Shown here in pieces: positions 46,865 to 55,842 of a stretch of DNA of 64,000 bases. Source of the DNA: Mesorhizobium loti R88b (GTDB lineage: Bacteria > Pseudomonadota > Alphaproteobacteria > Rhizobiales > Rhizobiaceae); the NCBI RefSeq assembly GCF_013170845.1, contig NZ_CP033367.1, positions 3,783,001 to 3,847,000 on the forward strand, in the 5' to 3' direction. The notes below the pieces were generated by a model, which was given only the letters and a program-made list of their open reading frames with translations, did not search any database and had not been told where the DNA came from. Within the stretch, counting starts at the first letter, position 1, and each line of letters starts with the position of its first letter. The translations under genes and the position numbers were made by a program.

Positions 46865-47646
46865 GCCTCCTCCACCGTCGCGGTGAAGATGTAGCCACCC
46901 AGCCGAACAGTCTTGAGGAGCACCGGGTCGCGCGCATCCTTTTCGATCTTCTGGCGGATCCGGCTGACATGGACATCGACGCTTCGCTCGATCGGCCCGG
47001 CAAGCCCGGCATGGGTTACGCTCAGAAGCTCCTCGCGCGAAAGAACCCGGCCGGCATTGCGGCAAAACGCCAGCAGCAGATCGAATTCATGCGTCGTGGT
47101 CGCAACCCGCGCATTGCTTGGGTCATGCAATTGCCGGCGAACGGGATCGAGGCGCCAGCCGTTGAAGCGCAGCACCTTCGATCGGTCCCGCTCGTCGGGC
47201 GCGTAAGCGGTGCGGCGCAGCAACGCCCGTATCCGTGCCGTCAGTTCGCGCGCGCTGAACGGTTTGGTCACGTAATCGTCGGCGCCGATCTCCAGTCCGA
47301 AGATGCGGTCGATTTCCTCGCCAAGCGCGGTCAGCATCAGGATCGGAACATTCGTGTGCGCACGAAGCCGGCGGCAGATGCTGAGGCCGTTCTCGCCAGG
47401 CAGCATGATATCGAGCACGATCAGATCGAATTTCTGGCTACGAAGTGCTGCGTTCATGCGCACGCCGTTGCCGGCGATCTCCACGATCATGCCGTTTTCG
47501 GTGAGTGTCTCGCCCAGCATGCGCGCGATCTCGATATCGTCTTCGACAATGAGGATATGCGGCTCGTGCCTCGGGGATTTGAACTCGGCGTTCAAATCGA
47601 TACGGCCGGCGTTTGCCGCAGCCTGCATTGGCAGATGTGTGGGCAT
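46861..47646 (-). CDS. OmpR family response regulator
   Basis: A 261-aa regulator with a receiver domain (about 30-145), acidic pair in VEDD, phospho-acceptor Asp79 in VLDIMLPG and Lys in DDYVTKPF, and a C-terminal winged-helix DNA-binding domain ending VRLGGYIFTATV. The ATG at 47646 shares one base with the mipA stop; the TTG just before it could also be read. It pairs with the downstream kinase and may control mipA. Confidence 0.92.
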   Translation of the reverse strand: MPTHLPMQAAANAGRIDLNAEFKSPRHEPHILIVEDDIEIARMLGETLTENGMIVEIAGNGVRMNAALRSQKFDLIVLDIMLPGENGLSICRRLRAHTNVPILMLTALGEEIDRIFGLEIGADDYVTKPFSARELTARIRALLRRTAYAPDERDRSKVLRFNGWRLDPVRRQLHDPSNARVATTTHEFDLLLAFCRNAGRVLSREELLSVTHAGLAGPIERSVDVHVSRIRQKIEKDARDPVLLKTVRLGGYIFTATVEEA

Positions 47647-48512
47647 CAAAACCTGTATCCGACAAGGAGCATCCCCGAGGGCTGGACCTTGTCGACGACC
47701 ACAGGGCTGTCGGCGGCATCCCCCACAAGAATGCCGACCCCCGCCTGGCCACGCACCATCCAGTTCTGATTGAGCATATATGTGGCGGAAATCGAAAAAT
47801 CGGCACGCTTCAATCCGGCGCCGGCATCATACTGGGCCAACCCCGAGCGAACCGATTGTTCGGGCGTGACGCCAAAATAGGCCTGCATGTATTTTTCGTC
47901 GGCGAAAACGACCGATGCGCTGGCGCCGACCATCAAGGATTGGGAGAGAGGCTGGGTCAGCTCAATGCCAAGCGTGCCCTCCAGGCCGTCGCTGCCGCCG
48001 ACGGTCTGGTCCAATTGCGCGAAGATTTCCGCCGGGCCGAACTTCAGCGCCGCCTTGCCGCCGACGATCGCGCCCATGTCGACATCCCCCAAGCCGCGCA
48101 GATGATCGGAATCGTCCTCCTTGCGGCCCATGTCATAGCCAAGCCGCGCGCTGAGTTCGAACGGCCCGTGTTCATAGACGGCGACGTTGGCGCCCGTCGG
48201 ATCGATCGTCACCGTATCGAGGAATGTCGCCGATACGAAAGGCACCGGCATGACCTTGAATTCGTTGCTGCCCTCGTATTTGGGGACGATGATGGCGCCA
48301 CCGCCAAGGACGACATGCCAGTCCGTCAGTTTCTGTTCGAAGCGCCCGAAGCGCGAAGGATCGGGCGGCGGGGTCAAATCCCCAGTATCGGCATCAGTGT
48401 CGACGGCAATGGCGTCCGCCGCCAGCACGATCCCCGGATGCGTTGAAAACAGGATTGCCATCGCGGCAAGAGAGGCCCGGCCGGCGAAGATTCCAGAAAT
48501 CATTTTGAACAT
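47646..48512 (-). CDS. MipA/OmpV family outer-membrane protein
   Basis: A 288-aa beta-barrel protein with a signal peptide in the first 32 residues (ending VLAADA). The family body includes WHVVLGGGAIIVPKYEGSNEF and SATYMLNQNWMVRGQAGVG, ending in an aromatic residue (VGYRF), the usual signal for outer-membrane assembly. MipA/OmpV members act as scaffolds or porin-like channels; the role here is not known. It leads the two-component operon, a frequent pairing. Confidence 0.88.
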   Translation of the reverse strand: MFKMISGIFAGRASLAAMAILFSTHPGIVLAADAIAVDTDADTGDLTPPPDPSRFGRFEQKLTDWHVVLGGGAIIVPKYEGSNEFKVMPVPFVSATFLDTVTIDPTGANVAVYEHGPFELSARLGYDMGRKEDDSDHLRGLGDVDMGAIVGGKAALKFGPAEIFAQLDQTVGGSDGLEGTLGIELTQPLSQSLMVGASASVVFADEKYMQAYFGVTPEQSVRSGLAQYDAGAGLKRADFSISATYMLNQNWMVRGQAGVGILVGDAADSPVVVDKVQPSGMLLVGYRF

Positions 48513-48805
48513 GCATGCTCCACAGCAGCGAGGCAGTAAGAGCCCCCTGATGCTGCGACTATTTCAGGCCAAAGTGGCTGCATGCGTGAAGTGATATTAA
48601 GTTTTGTTGCGCAATCTTGGTCTGATCTTGTCGCCTGCGCGGGCGCGCCGAAACGGCGGATCGTTAAATTCGGGGCGTGTTTGATAGCCTTCGCGCTGTG
48701 CAAATTCCTGAAGTCGATTTTCCAGGACACTGGCGGCGGGTCATGCCGACCGCGCCGCCGCCTCGTGTTTCCCGCAACAGCCTGGATACCGCCTGACAGT
48801 GGAAA
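48513..48805. other. Intergenic region between mtkB and mipA
   Basis: 293 bp upstream of mipA and downstream of mtkB, both on the minus strand. It contains an AT-rich segment around 48590-48615 that may carry the mipA promoter, but no good -35/-10 pair. A GCCTGA/TCAGGC hairpin overlaps the mtkB stop, without a T-run. No gene is seen. Confidence 0.4.
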
Positions 48806-49705
48806 TCAGGCAGCCTTCTTCATCCTGGTCAGCGTGTCAGCGACTACCTCACCAAAAGACGACGGCGTCGGCACGATGATGACGCCGGCCTCCTTCAGGA
48901 TCTCCACCTTCTCCTGCGCCGACTCGCCGAAGGCCGAGATGATGGCGCCGGCGTGGCCCATGCGGCGGCCTTTTGGGGCGGAAAGGCCGGCGATGTAGGC
49001 GATCAGCGGCTTGCGCATGTTGTCGCGCGCCCAGATCGCGGCTTCGGCTTCCTGCGGCCCGCCGATCTCGCCGATCATCACCACGGCGTCGGTGTCGTCG
49101 TCCTGTTCGAACAGCTTCAGCATGTCCTTGAAGGAGGAGCCGTTGATCGGATCGCCGCCGATGCCGACGCTGGTCGACACGCCGATGCCGAGCGCCTTCA
49201 TCTGCGAGGCGGCCTCGTAGCCCAGCGTGCCGGAGCGGCCGACAATGCCGACGCGGCCGGGCAGATAGATCGAGCCCGGCATGATGCCCATCAGCGCCTG
49301 TCCAGGCGTGATGACGCCGGCACAGTTCGGGCCGATCAGCCGCATGCGGTCCTCGTAGCGGTAGCGCAGCATGTAGCGCTTGACCTGCATCATGTCCTGC
49401 GAGGGGATGCCGTCGGTGATGCAGACGCAGAGTTTTATCCCCGCGTCCGCTGCCTCCATGATCGAATCGGCGGCGAAGGGCGGCGGCACGAAGACGATGC
49501 TGGCTTCCGCGCGGGTCTCGCGCACCGCGCCCTTGACTGTGTTGAAGACGGGCAGGCCGAGATGCTTCTGGCCGCCCTTGCCGGGCGTGACGCCGCCGAC
49601 CAGCTTGGTGCCATAACGTTTCATGTCCTCGGCATGGAAGCTGCCGATCTTGCCGGTAAAACCCTGGACGATGACCCGGGTGCTGCGATTGAGCAGGATT
49701 GCCAT
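48806..49705 (-). CDS. mtkB: Malate--CoA ligase subunit alpha (succinyl-CoA ligase-like)
   Basis: Alpha subunit of malate thiokinase, which forms malyl-CoA from malate, CoA and ATP. The 299-aa protein has VQGFTGKIGSFHAEDMKRYGT for CoA binding, VGRSGTLGYEAASQM, and the phospho-His in GRRMGHAGAI. The family is shared with SucD; the assignment to malate rests on its position beside malyl-CoA lyase and serine-glyoxylate aminotransferase. Fourth gene of the operon, 14 bp after mtkA. Confidence 0.88.
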   Translation of the reverse strand: MAILLNRSTRVIVQGFTGKIGSFHAEDMKRYGTKLVGGVTPGKGGQKHLGLPVFNTVKGAVRETRAEASIVFVPPPFAADSIMEAADAGIKLCVCITDGIPSQDMMQVKRYMLRYRYEDRMRLIGPNCAGVITPGQALMGIMPGSIYLPGRVGIVGRSGTLGYEAASQMKALGIGVSTSVGIGGDPINGSSFKDMLKLFEQDDDTDAVVMIGEIGGPQEAEAAIWARDNMRKPLIAYIAGLSAPKGRRMGHAGAIISAFGESAQEKVEILKEAGVIIVPTPSSFGEVVADTLTRMKKAA

Positions 49706-49719
49706 TTTTTCGACCTCCC

Positions 49720-50904
49720 TCAGGCTGCTTTTTTCTTGGTGGCCGCGCGCCAGGCGGCGACGGCTTTTTCGGCGGCTTCGGCCAGCGTGTCGGCAACGAT
49801 CACCGCCTCGCCGGAATCGGCCAGGATACGGCGGCCTTCCTCGGCCTTCGTCCCGGAAAGCCGCACCACCAGCGGCACGTTGACGCCGACCTCGCGTATC
49901 GCCTTGATGACGCCCTCCGCGACCCAGTCGCAGCGGTTGATGCCGGCGAAGATGTTGACCAGGATGGTCTCGACATTCTTGTCGCCGAGCACGGCGCGGA
50001 AGGATTTCGCCACCCGCTCGGGCGAAGCGCCGCCGCCAATGTCGAGGAAGTTGGCCGGCTCGCCGCCGGCGATCTTGATCATGTCCATGGTTGCCATGGC
50101 GAGCCCGGCGCCGTTGATGATGCAGCCGATGTTGCCGTCGAGGCCCACATAAGAGAGGCCGCGGTCGCTGGCGAAGGTTTCGCGCGGGTCTTCCTGGCTC
50201 TTGTCGCGCAGCTCGGAGATTTCCGGGCGCCTGAACAGGGCGTTCTCGTCGAACGACATTTTTGCGTCGAGCGCGATCAGATTGCCGTCGCGGGTCACCA
50301 CCAGCGGATTGATCTCCAGCATCGAGGCGTCGTAGTCGCGGAACACCTGGTAGCAGCTGAAGATGGTCTCGGTCGCCTTGCCGATCAGATTGTGGTCGAG
50401 GCCAAGCCCGAAGGCGATCTCGCGTGCCTGGAAACGTTGCATGCCGACGCCGGGATCGACCGATGTGCGCAGGATGGAATCGGGCGCCTTTTCGACGATG
50501 TCCTCGATTTCCATGCCGCCGGCGGCCGACGCCACGATCATCACGCGCTCTTCCTTGCGGTCGAGGACGAAGCCGACATAGAGCTCCTGCGCAATGTCGA
50601 CGGCTTCCTCGAGATAGAGCCTGGAGATCAGCTTGCCGCGCGGACCGGTCTGCTGCGTCACCAGCTTGCGGCCGAGCATCGCTTCGGCGGCACTGGAGAT
50701 CTCCTCGTCATTGGCGCAGAGCTTGATGCCGCCAGCCTTGCCGCGGGCGCCGGAATGCACCTGCGCCTTCAAGACCCATTTGCTGCCGCCGATCTCGCGC
50801 GCCCGGTAAGTCGCCTGCTCGGGGCTGTAGGCCAGTCCGCCGCGCGGCACATGCACGCCGTGGCGGGCGAGCAGTTCCTTGGCCTGATATTCGTGTATGT
50901 CCAT
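49720..50904 (-). CDS. mtkA: Malate--CoA ligase subunit beta
   Basis: Beta subunit of malate thiokinase (394 aa), with an N-terminal ATP-grasp domain ([20 protein letters not shown]) and a C-terminal CoA-ligase domain ([19 protein letters not shown] and [16 protein letters not shown]). It would read as SucC by family, but the mcl-sgaA neighbours favour the malate enzyme of the serine cycle. The ATG at 50904 follows GGAGG. Confidence 0.88.
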   Translation of the reverse strand: MDIHEYQAKELLARHGVHVPRGGLAYSPEQATYRAREIGGSKWVLKAQVHSGARGKAGGIKLCANDEEISSAAEAMLGRKLVTQQTGPRGKLISRLYLEEAVDIAQELYVGFVLDRKEERVMIVASAAGGMEIEDIVEKAPDSILRTSVDPGVGMQRFQAREIAFGLGLDHNLIGKATETIFSCYQVFRDYDASMLEINPLVVTRDGNLIALDAKMSFDENALFRRPEISELRDKSQEDPRETFASDRGLSYVGLDGNIGCIINGAGLAMATMDMIKIAGGEPANFLDIGGGASPERVAKSFRAVLGDKNVETILVNIFAGINRCDWVAEGVIKAIREVGVNVPLVVRLSGTKAEEGRRILADSGEAVIVADTLAEAAEKAVAAWRAATKKKAA

Positions 50905-50941
50905 TTTGTCCTCCCTGAACAGTCGATGCGTGGCGCGGTCG

Positions 50942-51895
50942 TTAGCTAATCAGTTGGCCGGCGCGTTCGATGGCCTCGTTGACCACCAAGACATTCCTCG
51001 CCATGCGCTCCGACGCGGCGTCGATCATCTTGCCGTCTAGTGCGGCCGCTCCCTTGCCCTGCGCCTCGGCCTCCTTCAGCACTTCGAGGATGCGCCTGGC
51101 GCGGGTGACCTCCTTTTCCGGCGGCGAGAACACGTCGTTGGCGAGCGCAATCTGCGAGGGGTGGATCGCCCATTTGCCTTCGATGCCAAGCGCCGCGGCG
51201 CGCCTTGCGGCTGCCTTGTAGCCTTCCGGGTCGGAGAAATCGCCGAACGGTCCGTCAATCGCGCGCAGGCCGTAGGCGCGGCAGGCGACGGTCATGCGCG
51301 ACAGCGCGAAATGCCACTGGTCGCCGGGATAGTCGGGGTTGAGGCCGCCAATGTTGACGGTGCGCGCCTTGCAGCTCGCCGCGTAATCGGCGACGCCGAA
51401 ATGCATGGCTTCCAGCCGTCCTGATGTGGCGGCAATGGCCTCGACATTGGCCATGCCGAGCGCGGTCTCGATCAGCGCCTCCAGGCCGACACGGGTCTTG
51501 AAACCCTTGGCCATCTCGATCTGGTTGACCATGGCCTCGACCATGTAGAGGTCGGCCGGCACGCCGACTTTCGGCACCAGGATCGTGTCCAGCCGGTCGC
51601 CGGCCTGTTCCATCACGTCGACCACGTCGCGATACATGTAATGGGTGTCCAGCCCGTTGATGCGCACCGAGACGGTCTTGCCCTTGGCGCGCCAGTCGAT
51701 GTCGTTGAGCGCCTGGATAATGTTCCTGCGGGCGCGTTCCTTGTCGGGTGGGGCGACCGCGTCCTCGATATCGAGGAAGACGAAGTCGGCGGCGCTGTTG
51801 GCCGCCTTGTCGATCATCTCCGGGCTGGAGCCTGGAACCGCGAGCTCGCTGCGCTGCAGCCTGAGCTTCTTCAAATGATTGATGGTGTGGCTCAT
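50942..51895 (-). CDS. mcl: L-malyl-CoA lyase (CitE-like)
   Basis: Cleaves malyl-CoA into acetyl-CoA and glyoxylate. The 317-aa HpcH/HpaI-type barrel has SRFVFL-like [16 protein letters not shown] with the metal acidic residues, [14 protein letters not shown] with the CoA-binding Arg, [16 protein letters not shown] and [18 protein letters not shown], close to methylotroph Mcl. It lies 37 bp before mtkA, so products can flow malate, malyl-CoA, glyoxylate plus acetyl-CoA. Confidence 0.9.
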   Translation of the reverse strand: MSHTINHLKKLRLQRSELAVPGSSPEMIDKAANSAADFVFLDIEDAVAPPDKERARRNIIQALNDIDWRAKGKTVSVRINGLDTHYMYRDVVDVMEQAGDRLDTILVPKVGVPADLYMVEAMVNQIEMAKGFKTRVGLEALIETALGMANVEAIAATSGRLEAMHFGVADYAASCKARTVNIGGLNPDYPGDQWHFALSRMTVACRAYGLRAIDGPFGDFSDPEGYKAAARRAAALGIEGKWAIHPSQIALANDVFSPPEKEVTRARRILEVLKEAEAQGKGAAALDGKMIDAASERMARNVLVVNEAIERAGQLIS

Positions 51896-51908
51896 CGTCG
51901 GCTCCCCC

Positions 51909-53099
51909 TCAGGCCGCTTCGGCGACCGGCACGGCGGCAGAGGCGCGGAAATGCTGGATGGCGGCGCCGACGCCGGAGCCGGGCGCCAGCCGGACGCCGC
52001 AGTCGAGCAGCGCCATTTCGGCGGCCGACAGGGAGGCCAGCACCATCACCTCGTTCAGCCAGCCGAGATGGCCGATGCGGAACACCTTGCCGAACACCTT
52101 GTTGAGGCCGCCGCCGAGCGATGTCTGGTAGGTGGCGTAGGCGCGCCTGACGACATCGCCGCTGTCGATGCCATCAGGCACCAGGATGGCGCTGACCGTA
52201 TCGGAGTGCCATTTCGGCGCTTTGGCGCAGAGCTTCAGGCCCCAGGCATCGACCGCCTTGCGCACGCCTTCGGCGAGGCGATGGTGGCGGGCGAAGATGT
52301 TGTCCAGCCCTTCCTCAGCGATCAGGTCGAGCGAGGCGCGCAGGCCGCGCAACAGCTGTGTAGCCGGCGTATAAGGAAAATAGCCGGCATCGTTGGCGCG
52401 GATCATGTCTTCGAACGAGAAGAAGCAGCGCCGGTGGGTGGCGCCCCGCGAAGCGACGAGCGCCTTCTTGCTGACTGAGAGGAAACCGAGGCCGGCGGGC
52501 AGCATGAAGCCCTTCTGCGAGCCGCTGACGGCGCAGTCGACGCCCCATTCCTCCTGGCGGAAATCGATCGAGCCGATCGACGACACGCCGTCGACGAAGA
52601 GCAAAGCAGGGTGGTTTGCGTCGTCGAGTGCTGCGCGGCAGCCGGCGACGTCGCTGGTGACACCGGTCGCCGTCTCGTTCTGGGTGCAGAAGATGGCCTT
52701 GATGCGATGCGCCTTGTCGGCCTTCAGCCGCTCGGCGTAGAGCTCGAGCGGGACGCCGGTACCCCATTCGCAGTCGATGACATCGACCTCGAAGCCAAGC
52801 CGCTCGGCCATGTCGACCCACAGATGCGAGAACTGGCCGAAGCGCGACATCAGCACGCGGTCGCCGGGGCTAAGCACATTGGTCATCGCCGCTTCCCAGG
52901 CGCCGGTCCCGGAAGACGGGTAGATGAAGACGCGGCCGGTCTCGTTCTTGAAAACCTTTTTGATGTCCTCGAACAGCGGCAAAGTAAGATCGGGGAAGGA
53001 TGCGGCGCGCATGTCCTCCATCGGCAGGTTCATCGCCTGCCGGACCTGTTCGGGAATGTTGGTCGGCCCGGGAATGAAAAGATGGGTGAAACCGGCCAT
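51909..53099 (-). CDS. sgaA: Serine--glyoxylate aminotransferase
   Basis: PLP enzyme that converts glyoxylate and serine to glycine and hydroxypyruvate in the serine cycle. The 396-aa class V aminotransferase has SSGTGAWEAAMTNVLSPGDRVLM, LLFVDGVSSIGSIDFR with the PLP Asp, and the Schiff-base Lys in SGSQKGFMLPAGLGFLS. First gene of the operon, preceded by 124 bp that hold a perfect 13-bp palindrome, and 13 bp before mcl. Confidence 0.93.
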   Translation of the reverse strand: MAGFTHLFIPGPTNIPEQVRQAMNLPMEDMRAASFPDLTLPLFEDIKKVFKNETGRVFIYPSSGTGAWEAAMTNVLSPGDRVLMSRFGQFSHLWVDMAERLGFEVDVIDCEWGTGVPLELYAERLKADKAHRIKAIFCTQNETATGVTSDVAGCRAALDDANHPALLFVDGVSSIGSIDFRQEEWGVDCAVSGSQKGFMLPAGLGFLSVSKKALVASRGATHRRCFFSFEDMIRANDAGYFPYTPATQLLRGLRASLDLIAEEGLDNIFARHHRLAEGVRKAVDAWGLKLCAKAPKWHSDTVSAILVPDGIDSGDVVRRAYATYQTSLGGGLNKVFGKVFRIGHLGWLNEVMVLASLSAAEMALLDCGVRLAPGSGVGAAIQHFRASAAVPVAEAA

Positions 53100-53203
53100 G
53101 GTGCGAACTCCTCCTGATCCAGCAAAGCGGTGGTGGGGAGTTTCGTTTCGACGGCTAATGCCAACAACACCTTGGCGGGTAACATCTCGCCGCGCGCGGG
53201 TGG

Positions 53204-53229
53204 GGGTAGCCTACCCGGTTGACCTACCC
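53204..53229 (-). promoter_or_regulatory. Candidate operator upstream of sgaA
   Basis: GGGTAG-c-CTACCC at 53204-53216 is a perfect 6+1+6 palindrome, and a further CTACCC half-site follows at 53224-53229, thirteen bases on. The second half-site overlaps the stop codon of the upstream LuxR-type gene. The cluster lies about 105 bp before sgaA. It could be a regulator binding site; no binding protein is known. Confidence 0.45.
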
Positions 53230-53892
53230 GAAAGGCTGCTTCTGGGTACGCCGCTCTCGCGAATATAGCGCGACGGCCATCGCCCGGTTGCGGACATCAA
53301 GCTTGTCGTAGAGATTCTTGAGGTGGTACTTCACCGTGTTCTCGGAAATCCCGGTCCGCGTCGCGATCTGCAGATTGGTCCAGCCGTCGGAAAGCACCGC
53401 CAGCAACTCGCGCTCGCGCACCGTGAGCAGCGCCAGGGGTGTATCGTTGACCTTGTTGATGTCGATGTAGGGGATGCAGATGCGTCCATGCGCGACCGCC
53501 AGGATCGTCTCGAAGATGATCGAGGGATCGTCGAACTGGAAGCAGTAACCCTGGGCTCCAAGCCGCACGCACTGTTTCAGGATGCCGATGTCATGATCGT
53601 TTGAAAACACCGCGATGCGCACATTGAGCTTGCGGCTGTGAACCTCGGCCAGGACGTCCGCGCCATCCATGTCGGCGAGCTTCCAGCCGATCACGGCGAC
53701 GTCGAATTCGCCCGCCATTGCCAGTTCCAGGAAATGCCTGCCGCTTTGCACCGAAGCCAGGAGTTCGAAGCGCCCGTCGCATTCCAGCATTTCGCGCAGA
53801 GCCGATACGACGAGCGGATTGCGTTCGGCGACGACCACGCGAACGCGCCGCTCCTCGATTTCCTTGTCCGCTGTCTGCGACCTGATCTTCAA
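53224..53892 (-). CDS. LuxR-type regulator with a degenerate receiver domain
   Basis: A 222-aa protein with an N-terminal receiver-like domain (about 17-130) and a C-terminal LuxR helix-turn-helix (LLTVRERELLAVLSDGWTNLQIATRTGISENTVKYHLKNLYDKL). The usual phospho-acceptor position reads VAVIGWKLADMDG, with Gly where Asp is expected; the acidic pair is Glu-Arg (AERNP), and the conserved Lys is absent (GAQGYCFQF). It should therefore not respond by classical phosphorylation. It lies on the same strand 124 bp upstream of sgaA and is the likely regulator of the serine-cycle operon. Confidence 0.85.
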   Translation of the reverse strand: MKIRSQTADKEIEERRVRVVVAERNPLVVSALREMLECDGRFELLASVQSGRHFLELAMAGEFDVAVIGWKLADMDGADVLAEVHSRKLNVRIAVFSNDHDIGILKQCVRLGAQGYCFQFDDPSIIFETILAVAHGRICIPYIDINKVNDTPLALLTVRERELLAVLSDGWTNLQIATRTGISENTVKYHLKNLYDKLDVRNRAMAVALYSRERRTQKQPFG

Positions 53893-54264
53893 GGTTTTCC
53901 GGCTGTTCTGGTTTACGGTTGGGCGGGTCGAGCAAGTGGCTGACCTGCATCATGACAATTCTGCCTCAACCGTGCAGGGGTGCTCTTTCCCCAGCGACAT
54001 CAGCTGTCGCGCGGCTTGAAGCTGGCGTTGCATCATCTTTTGACGAAATCGGGATCGCCAGGCGACGCAGCGAGGTAAAAATCGGCACCGATGGGCAAGG
54101 CTGCTTTTCACTCAGAAATCCAGTGGGTTAGAGTGGCGGGCTGCGAAGCCGAATGGCCTCGTATCCCTGTCTTTCTTCTGTGTTGAGGGTTGGGCTTAAA
54201 ACCGGTTTCCCCTTTTTGGGATCATGGTCTAGACCTGACAGGGACCTTTTTGGGATTCTGACGG
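53893..54264. other. Divergent intergenic region with a degenerate repeat
   Basis: Between the LuxR-type gene (minus) and mgtE (plus). Around 54196-54228 it has AAAACCGGTTTCCCCTTTTT then GGGATCATGG, resembling a decayed RIME-type palindrome; the piece CCTTTTTGGGAT recurs at 54246-54257. No Mg2+ riboswitch and no clear promoter could be recognised. Confidence 0.45.
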
Positions 54265-54276
54265 CGGGAGGCGCTG

Positions 54277-55689
54277 GTGGAGGACAAGCAGACGACCTCC
54301 GCCAAGGCGGCTGACGACGCCCGCGCCGACATCTATGGCGAGGACGGTGCGGTCCTGTCGTCCTTCCTGGCGCAGATCGGCGCGGCCATCGCCGATCGTG
54401 ACACGCTGACGCTGAAGCGCGACGTCGACGATCTGCACCAGTCGGAACTCGGCGATCTCATCGAGGCTCTACATCCCGAACAGCGTCGTGCCTTGGTCGA
54501 GCTTCTGGGCACGGACTTCGACTTTTCGGCGCTCACCGAGGTCGACGAGACGATCCGCCGCGACATCGTCGATCATCTGCCCAACGCGCAGATCGCCCAG
54601 GGCGTGCAGGAGCTCGATACCGACGACGCGGTCTACATTCTCGAAGACCTTGAAAAGGAAGATCAGGACGAGATCCTGTCGCAGCTGCCGTTCACCGAAC
54701 GGATCAGGCTGCGCCGCTCGCTCGACTATCCCGAAGAGACCGCCGGGCGGCGTATGCAGACGGAGTTCGTCGCGGTGCCGCCGTTCTGGACCATCGGCCA
54801 GACCATCGACTATATGCGCGAAGACAAGAACCTGCCTGAGCGCTTCAGCCAGATCTTCGTCATCGACCCGACCTTCAAGCTGCTTGGCGCCATCGACCTC
54901 GACCAGATTCTGCGCACCAAGCGCACGGTCAAGGTTGGAGAGGTCATGCACGAGACGCGCCACGCCATTCCGGCGACGATGGACCAGGAAGAAGCGGCGC
55001 GTGAGTTCGAGCAGTACGATCTTCTCTCCGCTGCCGTCGTCGACGAGAACGAGCGGCTGGTCGGCGTGCTGACCATCGACGATGTCGTCGACGTCATCCA
55101 GCAGGAGGCCGAGGAAGATCTGCTGCGCATGGGCGGCGTCGGCGACGAAGAGCTTTCCGACAGCATTTTCTCGACGTCGCGCTCGCGTGTTCCCTGGCTG
55201 CTGATCAATCTCTTGACCGCATTCCTCGCGGCTTCGGTGATCAGCCTGTTCGACCGCACGATCGAGCACATCGTGGCGCTTGCCGTGCTGATGCCGATCG
55301 TCGCCGGCATGGGCGGCAATGCCGGCTCGCAGACCATGACCGTCACCGTGCGGGCGCTGGCGACCAGGGATATCGACATCTACAATGCCGGCCGCATCAT
55401 CCGCCGCGAAATGGGCGTCGGCTTCATCAACGGCGTCATCTTCGCTGTCCTGATCGGCATTGTCGCTGCGGCCTGGTTCCAAGATCGCAATCTGGGCGGC
55501 ATCATCGCGGCGGCGATGATCATCAACATGTTCGTGGCAGCACTTGCCGGCATCCTAATCCCGCTGCTGCTCGACCGGTTCAAGATCGACCCGGCGGTCG
55601 CTTCTGCCGTCTTCGTCACCACGGTGACCGATGTCGTCGGCTTCTTTGCCTTCCTCGGTCTCGCCACATGGTGGTTCGCCGTGCCGTGA
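54277..55689 (+). CDS. mgtE: Magnesium transporter MgtE
   Basis: Mg2+-selective channel/transporter of the inner membrane (470 aa). The order is an N-terminal helical domain (about 30-140), paired CBS domains (about 150-270) that sense cytoplasmic Mg2+, a connecting helix, and five membrane helices from about 305 on, with MPIVAGMGGNAGSQTMTVTVRAL, the pore signature. The start is GTG at 54277, preceded by GGGAGG. Confidence 0.95.
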   Translation: MEDKQTTSAKAADDARADIYGEDGAVLSSFLAQIGAAIADRDTLTLKRDVDDLHQSELGDLIEALHPEQRRALVELLGTDFDFSALTEVDETIRRDIVDHLPNAQIAQGVQELDTDDAVYILEDLEKEDQDEILSQLPFTERIRLRRSLDYPEETAGRRMQTEFVAVPPFWTIGQTIDYMREDKNLPERFSQIFVIDPTFKLLGAIDLDQILRTKRTVKVGEVMHETRHAIPATMDQEEAAREFEQYDLLSAAVVDENERLVGVLTIDDVVDVIQQEAEEDLLRMGGVGDEELSDSIFSTSRSRVPWLLINLLTAFLAASVISLFDRTIEHIVALAVLMPIVAGMGGNAGSQTMTVTVRALATRDIDIYNAGRIIRREMGVGFINGVIFAVLIGIVAAAWFQDRNLGGIIAAAMIINMFVAALAGILIPLLLDRFKIDPAVASAVFVTTVTDVVGFFAFLGLATWWFAVP

Positions 55690-55714
55690 AGGCCGAAGCG
55701 TCTCTCAATTGACT

Positions 55715-55724
55715 TTTACGTAAA
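55715..55724 (+). promoter_or_regulatory. Palindromic operator candidate for the MerR regulator
   Basis: TTTACGTAAA is a perfect palindrome inside TTGACTTTTACGTAAATG (55709-55726), about 120 bp upstream of the merR gene. Published LiuR-type motifs have a similar TTTACGTAAA-like core as I recall, so autoregulation by the adjacent gene is plausible. Confidence 0.4.
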
Positions 55725-55842
55725 TGCCGTGCGAGGCTTGCGCGGGGTGCCATGTCGATTCCGCCATGGCACGGGTTTGGTTCGGGACGGAAGGGCGCGC
55801 CGCCTTGGCGACCGCCTTGAATTCCGGGGTGCGGGAGTGACA

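Noticed and set aside
48806..50904. sucCD of the TCA cycle
   Set aside because: The genes sit with mcl and sgaA rather than with mdh and sucAB, which favours malate thiokinase, although family similarity alone would not decide.
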